Of a DNA stretch of 64,000 bases, positions 7,346 to 18,038 are shown piece after piece. Location: positions 1 to 64,000 of the forward strand of contig JAQBQE010000067.1 in assembly GCA_028287135.1 (NCBI GenBank), written 5' to 3'. Under the pieces are notes generated by a model. It worked only from the letters and a program-made list of their open reading frames with translations, searched no databases and was not told the origin of the DNA. Both the position numbers and the translations under genes were made by a program. Each line of letters begins with the position of its first letter. Position 1 is the first letter of the stretch. Source of the DNA: Myxococcales bacterium. Lineage in GTDB: Bacteria > Myxococcota_A > Polyangia > Haliangiales > Haliangiaceae.

Positions 7346-10303
7346 ATGACCCCGTGCCCGACCGACGACACCCTGGGCGCCCTCGTCCAGCGGGCGCTCG
7401 ATGCCGTCGAGACCAGCCGGGTGACCTCGCACCTCGACGAGTGCGTCGCGTGCCGCCAGCTCGTGAGCGAGGCCGTGCGCGCGCACGCGGCGGGAACTCC
7501 GATGCCGCTCGGGGATGTCACCCCGACCCTCGATCTCGGGCCGAACCGACCGGTGTCCGGATATATCGGCAGGCGGCTCGGTCGCTATCAGGTCCGCCGC
7601 CTGCTCGGCGCGGGAGGGATGGGGCAGGTCTACGAGGCGTACGACGCGGAGCTCGACCGCGCGATCGCCCTGAAGCTGATCCGGCCCGAGCTCGCGGGAG
7701 CCGGCGGCACGATCACCGAGCGCCTGGTGCGCGAGTCACGGATGATGGCGAAGCTCGTCCACCCCGCGGTGATCACGGTGTTCGATGTCGGCCGCGTCGA
7801 CGATGTCGTGTTCATCGCGATGGAGCTGATCAGCGGTGAGACGCTGGGTGCACATCTCGCGCGCAAGAAGCCCGCGTGGCGCGACATCCTGGACCTGTTC
7901 GTGCGCGCGGGGCGCGGTCTCGCTGCAGCGCACGCGCGTGGCATCGTGCATCGCGACTTCAAACCCGAGAACGTGCTGGTCGAGATCGCCCGTGATCGAG
8001 TCGAGCGCGTGGTGGTCACGGATTTCGGGATCGCTCGCGCCATCGTCGAGGCGGATGATCCAGACGGCACCCGCCGACGCAGCGGTCCGATCGAGCTGAC
8101 CGCGACCGGCGCGATGATCGGGACGCCCGCGTACATGCCGCCCGAGCAGCTCGCCGGAGAGCCCGTCGATCAGCGCGCGGACGTGTTCGCGTTCGCGGTC
8201 TCGGTGTGGGAGGCGCTGTTCGGGCAGCGCCCGTTTCCGGGGCGCACGATCGACGAGCTCAGCGCGGCGATGCTGGCGGCACCGCGGCGCCCATCCCGCA
8301 CGCAGGTGCCGGCGCGCGTGATCCGTGCGCTGGAGCGCGCGCTCGCACCCACTCCTGCCGCGCGGACGCCGGATCTCTCGATGTTACTCGGTGCCCTCGC
8401 GCCGGCGAGATCGCCGGCTCGCTGGATCGCGCCGATCCTCGTCGCGGCGATCACGGGTGGAGCGGTGGTCGCCGGCGTCCGCCTCGTTGCCACGGATGCG
8501 CCGTCTGCGCCGTGCGCCGCAGCGCTCGCCGGACTCGACGCGGCGTACGCGCCTTCGCATCGATGGGCGCTCGCAGCTACGCTCGGCGTGACTCCCGCGC
8601 TCCTCGACAAGGTGCAGCAGAAGCTGGATCGGGTGACCGCCGAGTGGCGCACCACCCACCTCGCGTCGTGCCGCGCCACCGAGGTTCCGGTCCAGGCCGC
8701 GAATGTGGCCGCGTGCCTCGAGGCCCGGCGCCTCGAGATCGCCGGTGTGGTCGACGACGTGATCACCGACGGTGCCAGCGGCGCGACGTACGCCCACTCG
8801 CTGCTCGATCTGATCGGGGAGCCTCGGCGCTGTGCCGCACCCGCGTCCGGGCTCCTGGCGTCGCGGGTCCCCGCGGATCGTGCGCTGCGCCGCAAGGTGA
8901 CCGCGCTGCGCTACCAGCTGTACGCGGCGGAGATCGCGAGCGATCGATCCGACTACGGGGCCGCGCTCGCGGGTGCCGCGAAGGTCGTGCGCACGAGTGA
9001 AGCGGTCTGGCCTCCTGTGCATGCCGAGGCGCTGTTCTTGCTCGGCACCACCCAGAGCATCGGGGGCGACAACAAGTCGGCGGTGACGACGCTCAGCGAG
9101 GCGGCCGCTGCTGCCGAGCGTACCCACAGTGATCACGTCGCCGCGCTCGCGTGGATCCAGCTCGCGATGTCGATGAAGTCCGACGAGGTGGATCCGGCGC
9201 GTGCGCTCGAGTACACGACCTACGCGAGCGCCGCGGTCGATCGGATCGGGCGGCCGCCGGATGTGACGACGCTGCTCCAGCTGATCCGTGGCTCGACCTT
9301 GATCCAGGTCGATCGCGTGGCGGACGGAGAGGTCGCGCTTCGCGAGGCCCTGAAGCTCGCGGAGAGCACTGCGCCCGAGTACCTGTCCCTCGTCGTCGGT
9401 GGCCTCGCTGATCTGTACGAGAACCAGGGGCGCTATGCGGAGGCGGCAGCTGCCTACCGGCGCGCGCTCGAGAAGCTGGTGGCCGATGTCGGTGGCGAGA
9501 GCACGACGGAGATCGCGTTTCGCATGCGGCTCTCGGTGAACCTGGCGGCGCTCGGCGAGACGCGCGACGCGCTGGCCGAGGCGAAGCACGCGGTCGAGCT
9601 CTCCGACCGGTTGTACGGCCAGGACACGCTCGATCCGTGGATCGCGCACGCGAACCTTGCCGAGCGGCTCGTGGATGCCGGTGAGCTCGAGGCGGGGCTC
9701 GCAGAGATCCTGCGTGCGAAGCCCGCGTTCGCGAAGCTCAGCGGCGAACGCAGCGAGCGCTATGGTGAGGTGCTGTCGATCGAGGGCGCGATCCTCGTCG
9801 AGCTCGCGCGCTATCGTGATGCGGCGGACCGCTACGCACGTGCATGCGACATCATCGCGTTCGAGACCGGCGATGACAGCTCGTCGACCGCCTGGTGCTG
9901 GCTCGACGAGAGCCACGCGCTCGCCGGGCTCGGCACGCACGGGGCGGCGCTCGCCGTCGTCGAGCGGGCGCTCGAGATCCTGCGCGACGCCTACCCCGAC
10001 GATCACCCGCAGCTCGCCGAGGTGTACGCGGTGCGTGGCCGCCTGCACGCGGCACTCGCGCACGTTGCTGATGCGACCGCGGACCTCGAGCGCGCGATCG
10101 CGGTGTTCGCCCGGACCCCGATGGATCCCGGCCAGCGCGCCGACGCGGAGTGGGAGCTCGGCAAGCTGCTGTGGCCTCGCGAGCCAGCGCGGGCCCGGCC
10201 CCTGATCGAGGGCGCCACCCGAACGTTCTCCGCCGGCGGGCCCCGGTGGGAGCGCTCCCGGCGCGCAGCCAGCGCCTGGCTCGCCCAGCATCCCGCGCGC
10301 TGA
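7346..10303 (+). CDS. Zinc-finger / Ser-Thr protein kinase / TPR membrane protein
   Basis: 985 residues. Residues 29-36 (HLDECVAC) are an H-x3-C-x2-C zinc finger of the anti-sigma type. A Hanks-type kinase domain spans about 79-350. It has a glycine loop (GAGGMGQVY, 88-96), catalytic Lys110, HRDFKPEN at 202-209 with the catalytic Asp, DFG at 226-228, and GTPAYMPPEQ in the activation segment. One membrane helix lies at about 360-382. A long helical TPR-like region fills the rest, with recurrent A-x-x-Y-x-x-A-L/A-x-x-L patterns. This is the common myxobacterial PknB-like architecture, but with a zinc finger placed before the kinase. Its substrate is unknown; a sigma factor gene lies 1.9 kb downstream. 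Confidence 0.93.
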   Translation: MTPCPTDDTLGALVQRALDAVETSRVTSHLDECVACRQLVSEAVRAHAAGTPMPLGDVTPTLDLGPNRPVSGYIGRRLGRYQVRRLLGAGGMGQVYEAYDAELDRAIALKLIRPELAGAGGTITERLVRESRMMAKLVHPAVITVFDVGRVDDVVFIAMELISGETLGAHLARKKPAWRDILDLFVRAGRGLAAAHARGIVHRDFKPENVLVEIARDRVERVVVTDFGIARAIVEADDPDGTRRRSGPIELTATGAMIGTPAYMPPEQLAGEPVDQRADVFAFAVSVWEALFGQRPFPGRTIDELSAAMLAAPRRPSRTQVPARVIRALERALAPTPAARTPDLSMLLGALAPARSPARWIAPILVAAITGGAVVAGVRLVATDAPSAPCAAALAGLDAAYAPSHRWALAATLGVTPALLDKVQQKLDRVTAEWRTTHLASCRATEVPVQAANVAACLEARRLEIAGVVDDVITDGASGATYAHSLLDLIGEPRRCAAPASGLLASRVPADRALRRKVTALRYQLYAAEIASDRSDYGAALAGAAKVVRTSEAVWPPVHAEALFLLGTTQSIGGDNKSAVTTLSEAAAAAERTHSDHVAALAWIQLAMSMKSDEVDPARALEYTTYASAAVDRIGRPPDVTTLLQLIRGSTLIQVDRVADGEVALREALKLAESTAPEYLSLVVGGLADLYENQGRYAEAAAAYRRALEKLVADVGGESTTEIAFRMRLSVNLAALGETRDALAEAKHAVELSDRLYGQDTLDPWIAHANLAERLVDAGELEAGLAEILRAKPAFAKLSGERSERYGEVLSIEGAILVELARYRDAADRYARACDIIAFETGDDSSSTAWCWLDESHALAGLGTHGAALAVVERALEILRDAYPDDHPQLAEVYAVRGRLHAALAHVADATADLERAIAVFARTPMDPGQRADAEWELGKLLWPREPARARPLIEGATRTFSAGGPRWERSRRAASAWLAQHPAR

Positions 10304-10366
10304 CGAGATGGCGCGGTCGCGTGCGACATCCGTGGTCGGCCGGCATCGAGGCAGTGGAGCCTATCG

Positions 10367-12247
10367 ATGTTCACCACGCGCCTTGCCGCCTTGTTCACCC
10401 TTCCCCTGATCGCGCTCCTCGTCGCGATCGCACCGACGCCTGCGTATGCCGATGATGAGGAGGCGCCCGCGGAGCACGCGGCGCCCGCCGACCCGCCGGG
10501 AGAAGACCACGCGCCGGCTCCCGAGGCGCCGGCCCGCGAGGCGGCCGAACCCGAGGCGGCAGAGCCCGAGACGACGACCGCCGACGGCTCTGCGGCCGAG
10601 CACACCGAACCTGCGGCGCCGACCGAGGAGCCGGACGGCGCGACGGCCGAACCGCCCCCGGGTGAGCACGCCGAAGCGGGTGACGTGAACGCGGGCGGTA
10701 CGCACGGGGACGGGACGGACGCCGAGCCCGCGGACGCCGAAGCAGCCACCGCGGATCCAGACGGCGAGGGCGGCGAGCCTCCCTTCGTCGAGTACGACGC
10801 GGACGGTGACGGCCTGGTCGAGGCCGACGAGCGCGAGCTCCAGCAGGAGTTCGCGGCCGCGTTCAAGGGTACGCCGACGGAGCTCACCGACGACGAGCTC
10901 GAGCGCCGTCCCGACGGTGCGGAGATGATGCCGTCCCTGACCGCCGAGCAGTTCCGCGCGATGGTCAAGGTCGCGCGGGCCAAGGTGCTCGAGCGCCTGC
11001 AGGCGAAGATGCAGCGCAAGTCCGACGCGACGATGTCGAAGATCTCGCACCTGATCTTCTACTTCTCGCTCGCGGGGCTCCTGCTGCTCGCGGCACCGCT
11101 CGTGCTGCGCCGGCGCTATCCCGGTCAGAGCGCGTCGCTGTTCAAGTACAGCGCACTGGCCGCCGTCACGTTCCTCGTGACCGTCAATCTGTTCGGCACC
11201 GTGGTCCTCGGCTTCCGCTCCGCGCAGGGAGCGCTCGGGTCCGCAACCAACCCCCAGCTGCGGATCGCGTCCGGCTTCTTCGACAGCCTCGATCACAACG
11301 CCGAGGATCTATTGACCACCGGCAAGGAGCTGTTCGCTCCGACGCTCGCGCGGCTCCAAGGCAACGGCGATGACCAACCGGCCGTCGTGCTGTTCGAGAA
11401 TGGCCAGCGCGTGGTCAAGGACGCACAGGTGTTCCTGACGGTCGCGAAGACGTTCAAGAAGCTCGACGTCGTGTTCTCGCTGCTCCCCACCGTGCTGTTG
11501 CTCGTGACGATGATCCTGTTCGTGCTCGCGATCAAACCGACGCTCATCGAGATCGTCCGCCTGCCGATCGCGGCGGCGCAGGGTCGTGCGGGGGCGGGAC
11601 GTGAGGTCGTGAAGCGCGCGCTGCGGCGGAGCGGAGGCGAGCTCCTGGCGACCCTGTGCACGCTCGGTGTGCTCGTCGTGCTGACGCTGCTGGCCGGCAC
11701 CATTCTCGGTCAGGTTGTTCGTCCCGCGCTCGACGCCCTGATCTCGTACTTCAGTCTCGGCGTCAGCTACCTGCAGTTCGTCGACGGCGCCAAGAGCAGC
11801 CTCGTGTTCCTGATGCTGTTCAGCGTGATCTTGTTCCTCGTGCTGAACCTCGCCGCCGTCGTGCTCTCGATGTCGTTCTTCCTCGGCAAGGCGCAGAAGA
11901 CGTTCCAGCGCCGGTTCAACGATGGTGTCCCGCTGTCGACCCACCGCCGGTTCTGGACCTGGGGCATCCCGGCGGTGCTGGTCGCGCAGCTCGTGCCGTG
12001 GCTCTACCTGGCGCTCGCGCGCTGGGGGCTCGACGTGATCAACGATCGCTTGACCAAGGGCATCACCGATGCGTCGCAGATCCCATGGACGGCGATCATG
12101 CTGATCGGTCCGCTGTTCCTGATCGTCGGCTTCGTCGCGATGTTCTGGGCCGGCCGCGGCATCAAGGCGCTGACGTTCCTCGCGCGCTACAAGGTCGCGG
12201 CGCCGGTGGTCACTTCAGCTGCGCCGGTAACAGCTGGGACAGACTGA
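10367..12247 (+). CDS. Polytopic membrane protein with an exported acidic EF-hand segment
   Basis: 626 residues from ATG 10367, preceded by GGAG. A signal-like helix (1-28, AYA-DD cleavage) is followed by an Ala/Glu/Pro-rich acidic region of about 110 residues. A single canonical EF-hand loop follows at 144-155 (DADGDGLVEADE). Seven hydrophobic helices then span about 223-620. The loop between helices 2 and 3 is large and probably extracytoplasmic. No known transporter signature is recognised. The acidic EF-hand segment suggests Ca2+ sensing outside the membrane, which is inference. The last 38 bp overlap the 3' end of the convergent sigma factor gene. Confidence 0.8.
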   Translation: MFTTRLAALFTLPLIALLVAIAPTPAYADDEEAPAEHAAPADPPGEDHAPAPEAPAREAAEPEAAEPETTTADGSAAEHTEPAAPTEEPDGATAEPPPGEHAEAGDVNAGGTHGDGTDAEPADAEAATADPDGEGGEPPFVEYDADGDGLVEADERELQQEFAAAFKGTPTELTDDELERRPDGAEMMPSLTAEQFRAMVKVARAKVLERLQAKMQRKSDATMSKISHLIFYFSLAGLLLLAAPLVLRRRYPGQSASLFKYSALAAVTFLVTVNLFGTVVLGFRSAQGALGSATNPQLRIASGFFDSLDHNAEDLLTTGKELFAPTLARLQGNGDDQPAVVLFENGQRVVKDAQVFLTVAKTFKKLDVVFSLLPTVLLLVTMILFVLAIKPTLIEIVRLPIAAAQGRAGAGREVVKRALRRSGGELLATLCTLGVLVVLTLLAGTILGQVVRPALDALISYFSLGVSYLQFVDGAKSSLVFLMLFSVILFLVLNLAAVVLSMSFFLGKAQKTFQRRFNDGVPLSTHRRFWTWGIPAVLVAQLVPWLYLALARWGLDVINDRLTKGITDASQIPWTAIMLIGPLFLIVGFVAMFWAGRGIKALTFLARYKVAAPVVTSAAPVTAGTD

Positions 12248-13022
12248 CGTCGAGCTGGCTCTGCACCATCGCGCTCATCCGATCGAGCTCGGTGCCGGTC
12301 AGCGCGAGGCGCTCGGCAAGGTGGCGGCGGGTGTGCTCGAACACCTCGTCGCACGCGCGCTGGATCCAGCGCGCCGCGGTCGCGCGATGGACGGCGTAGA
12401 CGGCGCCGATGTCGTCGATCGAGAGCGCCTCGACGAAGCTCATCCGCAACGCAGCTCGCAGGCGCGGCTCGAGCCCGGCGACCGCATCGCGGAGTGCGGC
12501 GCCGAACGCCTGGGCGTACTGGCGCTTCAGCAGATCGAGCTCCGGGTTGTTGGTCGAGAGCATGGTGAGCGCGTCGGTCCAGTCGTCCTCGGCAGGGACC
12601 TCGCGGGCACGCTGGACCGAGCGCCGCATCATCAGCGCGGTGCGCACGGCGGCGATGCCGACCCACGCACGTAATGGGCCGCGTCCGGCGTACTCGCCGA
12701 TCCGCGGTGCCGCCTCGTCCGCGACCAGCAGCTTGGTGCGTACGCGCTGGAAGGCCTCGTCGAGGAACGAGTCGTTCGCATCGATCGAGCGGATCGCGGC
12801 GCGCGCATGGACCAGGACCTCGCGTTCGAACACGGCGAGCGCCTCGCGATCGCCGGCGAGGCAGGCGGCCGCGAGGTAGAGATCGGCGAGGAACTGGCGG
12901 TTCTCGGCGCGCGGGGCGACGAACGTCGCGAGCTGCGCGCGGTCGAGTGTGATCGTCGGCCACGCGGCGCGACCGGCGTCCCACGCAGCGCTGACCACCT
13001 CCTCGACGCTCTCCATCGCCAC
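12210..13022 (-). CDS. Sigma-70 family RNA polymerase sigma factor (Myxococcales group)
   Basis: 270 residues from GTG 13022; an ATG at 13016 is the alternative. A TAGGAT box 6 nt upstream favours GTG. Region-2-like helices span about 50-130 (AFQRVRTKLLVA, GRGPLRAWVGIAAVRTALMM). A region-4 helix-turn-helix is at about 210-235 (LSIDDIGAVYAVHRATAARWIQRA). The layout matches the lineage-restricted sigma-70 group described in Myxococcales rather than classical ECF factors. The C-terminal extension (about 35 residues) is also typical of that group. No anti-sigma gene is adjacent; the zinc-finger kinase nearby is a speculative partner. The 3' end overlaps the convergent membrane-protein gene. Confidence 0.85.
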   Translation of the reverse strand: MAMESVEEVVSAAWDAGRAAWPTITLDRAQLATFVAPRAENRQFLADLYLAAACLAGDREALAVFEREVLVHARAAIRSIDANDSFLDEAFQRVRTKLLVADEAAPRIGEYAGRGPLRAWVGIAAVRTALMMRRSVQRAREVPAEDDWTDALTMLSTNNPELDLLKRQYAQAFGAALRDAVAGLEPRLRAALRMSFVEALSIDDIGAVYAVHRATAARWIQRACDEVFEHTRRHLAERLALTGTELDRMSAMVQSQLDVSLSQLLPAQLK

Positions 13023-13028
13023 GGGTCG

Positions 13029-13034
13029 ATCCTA
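13029..13034 (-). promoter_or_regulatory. Putative -10 box (TAGGAT) for the sigma factor gene
   Basis: On the minus strand TAGGAT is followed by 6 nt and then the GTG start at 13022. No Shine-Dalgarno intervenes, so the transcript is predicted to be leaderless. It lies inside the end of the upstream oxygenase gene. Confidence 0.45.
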
Positions 13035-13496
13035 GCCTATCCACGCGCCCACGGAAAACAGCAAGCGCGGTCCACCGACCTTGGTGACCTCGTGGATCTC
13101 GCTGTCCGGATGAAACAGCACGGCGTCACCGACGGCGAGCTCGACGGGGCGGCCATCGATGAACAGCTCGCCACCGCGCGCAGCCTGGGTCAGGACGGCG
13201 TTGATCCGGCGGTGGCGCTTGCCGTGCTGAGCTTCATCGGTGTGCGGCGGGATATGCGCGCCGTCGAGGTACCGGATGAAGTAGACGTCCCAGTAGTCCT
13301 CGAACGGGGTGCCGATCTGCGCGAGCGCGCGTGCGACGAGCGGTGACGACGCGGACATCACGGGCCGCAGCGGGAGAATGTCGTAACCCGTATGCTGGCG
13401 ACCGGCACGCCAGCCATCGCGCGTCGGGTCCTCGGCCTGGGCACGGAGCTCGGCGACCTCGACCGGCGACAGGAATCCGCGAAGCACCTCGGCCAT
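13032..13496 (-). CDS. 2-oxoglutarate/Fe(II)-dependent oxygenase (prolyl-4-hydroxylase-like)
   Basis: 154 residues. The double-stranded beta-helix iron ligands are visible: His85 and Asp87 in PPHTDEA, and His135 in SEIHEVT. Arg144 (GPRLLFSVGAW) sits at the usual 2-oxoglutarate-binding position. Y-F-I-R-Y-L-D-G at 72-79 and GDAVLFHPD at 123-131 match the P4H/PKHD-type fold. The enzyme is soluble with no signal peptide. It hydroxylates an unknown substrate, possibly protein. It is short but complete for the family. It lies 9 bp upstream of the sigma factor start and 5 bp downstream of the FlhB-like stop, so the three may be cotranscribed. Confidence 0.85.
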   Translation of the reverse strand: MAEVLRGFLSPVEVAELRAQAEDPTRDGWRAGRQHTGYDILPLRPVMSASSPLVARALAQIGTPFEDYWDVYFIRYLDGAHIPPHTDEAQHGKRHRRINAVLTQAARGGELFIDGRPVELAVGDAVLFHPDSEIHEVTKVGGPRLLFSVGAWIG

Positions 13497-13501
13497 GACG
13501 C

Positions 13502-14548
13502 TCAGATGCTACGACGGCGATGCCGGGTTGCGGCGATGATCTCGGCGAGCCGGGGCCACGTGGTCTCGGGAACCACCGCCGAGGTCCCGGCGGCCAGCGC
13601 GGTGGCAAGCTCCGGATCGCGATGGACGGCGATCGCGTGACGTCGCGCGAGGCCGAGCAGCTGGGTCATCCGCGCGCCATCACCGGTCGCGGTCCGCATC
13701 GGGACCGGGCGATGAACGGGATCCCACGCGATCGCGACGGCGACGTCGTCCCCGAGCACCAGCACCGACGAGCCCGCGATCGCTTCGCTGATCGCGCCGT
13801 CCGCGTCGCGAGCGCGCGGTGCTCGTGCATCGCGCGACCGGTCGCCGCGCGCGAGCTCGGCACGGCGCTGGCGCCAGCGCGGATCCGCGCCCGACAGCCG
13901 GTCATCCTCGCGCTTGTCGGCGTGCGACATCCGTAGCGCCTGCGCCACCTCCGCGTGGCGCACGAGGGCATCGATCACGCCGAGCGCGACCCACGCGATC
14001 GCGAGCGTCGCGAGGAAGCTCGCGATCAACGCGGGCGCGGCGAATGGCACCGCGATCGATCCCGCGAGTCGCGGCGCGAGCAGCCACACCCAGCCGAACG
14101 CGACGATCGCGATCACGCACGTTGCGGTGAGATCGAGCGTTGCGCGCCGCACGCGAGCGGGATCCGGTGACGGTGCGCCGCGCATCCGGCGGCGAGGCAA
14201 CCACACGGCCCGGGTCTGGGCGAGGTGCGCGACGATCGCAGCCAGTGCGATCGCGACCAGGGCCGGCACCGCGAGCTCAAGCACCGCCCGCGGGATCCCG
14301 CGGACCGCATGTCCAGGGGTGGCGCCGCTCGCGGGCTCGGCGCCGGGAAGTCTCGCGCTGCTCTCACACGCGGCCACGACCCAGCTGCCGAGGCGGGCGG
14401 CGACCGCTCGTCCCAGACCCACGACCGCGATCACCGCCGCAGCGCAGGCCAGCGCCCCGACCAGCACGGGGCTCGCCGCGTGAAGCCCTGCGGCACGCGC
14501 GAGGGCAACCCTGCGCGCGGACGGTGGGAAGGGGCGGGGCTCGGCCAT
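13502..14548 (-). CDS. flhB: Divergent FlhB/SctU export switch protein lacking the NPTH autocleavage site
   Basis: 348 residues. The FlhB layout is recognisable along its length. There is an N-terminal FPPSARRVALARAAGLHAAS (compare the PTPRRL..AR..G family start). Four membrane helices lie at about 28-47, 90-110, 138-158 and 168-193. The juxtamembrane motif MSHADKREDD is at 207-216, then GADPRWRQRR at 220-229. At the NPTH position, just before the conserved AVAIAWD strand (270-276), the sequence reads L-G-D-D (265-268). The C-terminal part ends VPETTWPRLAEIIAA. FlhB/SctU normally cleaves between Asn and Pro of NPTH to switch substrates; this protein cannot do so by that chemistry. The partner gate genes are at 2449-4553. 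Confidence 0.8.
   Translation of the reverse strand: MAEPRPFPPSARRVALARAAGLHAASPVLVGALACAAAVIAVVGLGRAVAARLGSWVVAACESSARLPGAEPASGATPGHAVRGIPRAVLELAVPALVAIALAAIVAHLAQTRAVWLPRRRMRGAPSPDPARVRRATLDLTATCVIAIVAFGWVWLLAPRLAGSIAVPFAAPALIASFLATLAIAWVALGVIDALVRHAEVAQALRMSHADKREDDRLSGADPRWRQRRAELARGDRSRDARAPRARDADGAISEAIAGSSVLVLGDDVAVAIAWDPVHRPVPMRTATGDGARMTQLLGLARRHAIAVHRDPELATALAAGTSAVVPETTWPRLAEIIAATRHRRRSI
13506..13511 (-). promoter_or_regulatory. Putative -10 box (TAGCAT) for the oxygenase gene
   Basis: TAGCAT on the minus strand lies 9 nt before ATG 13496. It is inside the last codons of the FlhB-like gene. It is another example of the TANNNT-close-to-start pattern. Confidence 0.4.
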
Positions 14549-14565
14549 GTGTCCGAGGCAGATGG

Positions 14566-14571
14566 TAAGGT
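14566..14571 (+). promoter_or_regulatory. Putative -10 box (TAAGGT) for galU
   Basis: TAAGGT ends 9 nt before ATG 14581 in the 32-bp gap between divergent flhB-like and galU genes. No clear Shine-Dalgarno lies between box and start. Confidence 0.45.
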
Positions 14572-14580
14572 CCGCGAGAC

Positions 14581-15477
14581 ATGGCGGTCCGATCCAAGGT
14601 TCGAAAAGCAGTGATCCCGGCAGCCGGTCTCGGCACCCGGTTTCTCCCGGCGACCAAGGCGATCCCGAAGGAGATGCTGCCGATCGTCGATGTGCCGACG
14701 ATCCAGCTCGTGATCGAGGAGGCCGTCGCGGCAGGCATCACCGATGTCGTCGTGATCAACGGCCGCAACAAGGGCTCGATCGAAGATCACTTCGACCATG
14801 CCTACGAGCTCGAGAACACGCTGCGGTCGCGCAACAACGTCGAGCTCGCCGACGCGATGAAGGCGATCTCCGAGATGGTTCGTCTGATCTCGGTGCGCCA
14901 GAAGCAGCCGCTTGGCCTCGGCCATGCGGTGCTGTGCGCGCGCCCAGCGGTCGGCGAGGAGCCGTTCGCGGTGCTGCTCGGCGACGACCTGATCGACAAC
15001 GACGCCGACCCGGGCATCGGTCAGCTGATCCGCGTGCACGAGCAGACCGGCGCAGGTGCCGTCGCGATCATGGAGGTGCCGGAGGGCAAGGAGCACATGT
15101 ACGGCATCGTCGCGGGTGAGATCGACGCGACCGGCCACATGCGGATCCACGACATGGTCGAGAAGCCGACGTCGAATCCACCAAGCCGGTGGTCGATCGT
15201 CGGGCGCTACGTACTTCCTCCGGAGATCTGGCCGATGCTCGCCGCGACCAAGCCGGGGGCCGGCGGCGAGATCCAGCTCACCGACGCACTGAAGGAGCTC
15301 GCGAAGTCTCCGACGGGCATCTACGGCGTGGTCATCACCGGGCGTCACGATGCCGGCGACAAGCTCGGCTACCTGCGCGCGAATCTTGCGTACGCGATGA
15401 AGCGGCCGGGGATGCGCGCTGCCGTGATCGATCTGTGCCGCGAGATGATCGCGAACGCGGAATCGGGCACGCGGTGA
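14581..15477 (+). CDS. galU: UTP--glucose-1-phosphate uridylyltransferase GalU
   Basis: 298 residues, the normal family length. The nucleotidyltransferase start KAVIPAAGLGTRFLPATKAI is near-perfect GalU, followed by KEMLPIVDVPTIQLVIEEA. Further family blocks are QKQPLGLGHAVLCA, FAVLLGDDLID, IHDMVEKP and GEIQLTDAL. It makes UDP-glucose from UTP and glucose-1-phosphate for LPS, exopolysaccharide and glycan synthesis in the cytoplasm. The ATG follows a TAAGGT -10-like box. priA begins 22 bp downstream, so cotranscription is likely. Confidence 0.96.
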   Translation: MAVRSKVRKAVIPAAGLGTRFLPATKAIPKEMLPIVDVPTIQLVIEEAVAAGITDVVVINGRNKGSIEDHFDHAYELENTLRSRNNVELADAMKAISEMVRLISVRQKQPLGLGHAVLCARPAVGEEPFAVLLGDDLIDNDADPGIGQLIRVHEQTGAGAVAIMEVPEGKEHMYGIVAGEIDATGHMRIHDMVEKPTSNPPSRWSIVGRYVLPPEIWPMLAATKPGAGGEIQLTDALKELAKSPTGIYGVVITGRHDAGDKLGYLRANLAYAMKRPGMRAAVIDLCREMIANAESGTR

Positions 15478-15499
15478 TCGGACCCGAGCGGGGCATGGG

Positions 15500-17974
<2,475 letters not shown>

Positions 17975-18008
17975 CGGCCGGGCGCTGCCGGGGAGTTGCC
18001 GAGGGGTT

Positions 18009-18014
18009 TATAAT
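18009..18014 (+). promoter_or_regulatory. Consensus -10 box TATAAT upstream of the DUF4388 gene
   Basis: A perfect TATAAT sits in a GC-rich context just after the priA stop. A 24-nt leader with GGGGA separates it from GTG 18039. The -35 region (CTGCCG, 17985-17990) is weak. The box supports GTG 18039 over an upstream ATG at 17949 that overlaps priA. Confidence 0.6.
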
Positions 18015-18038
18015 GCGCGGGAGCTCGTCGGGGACCTC

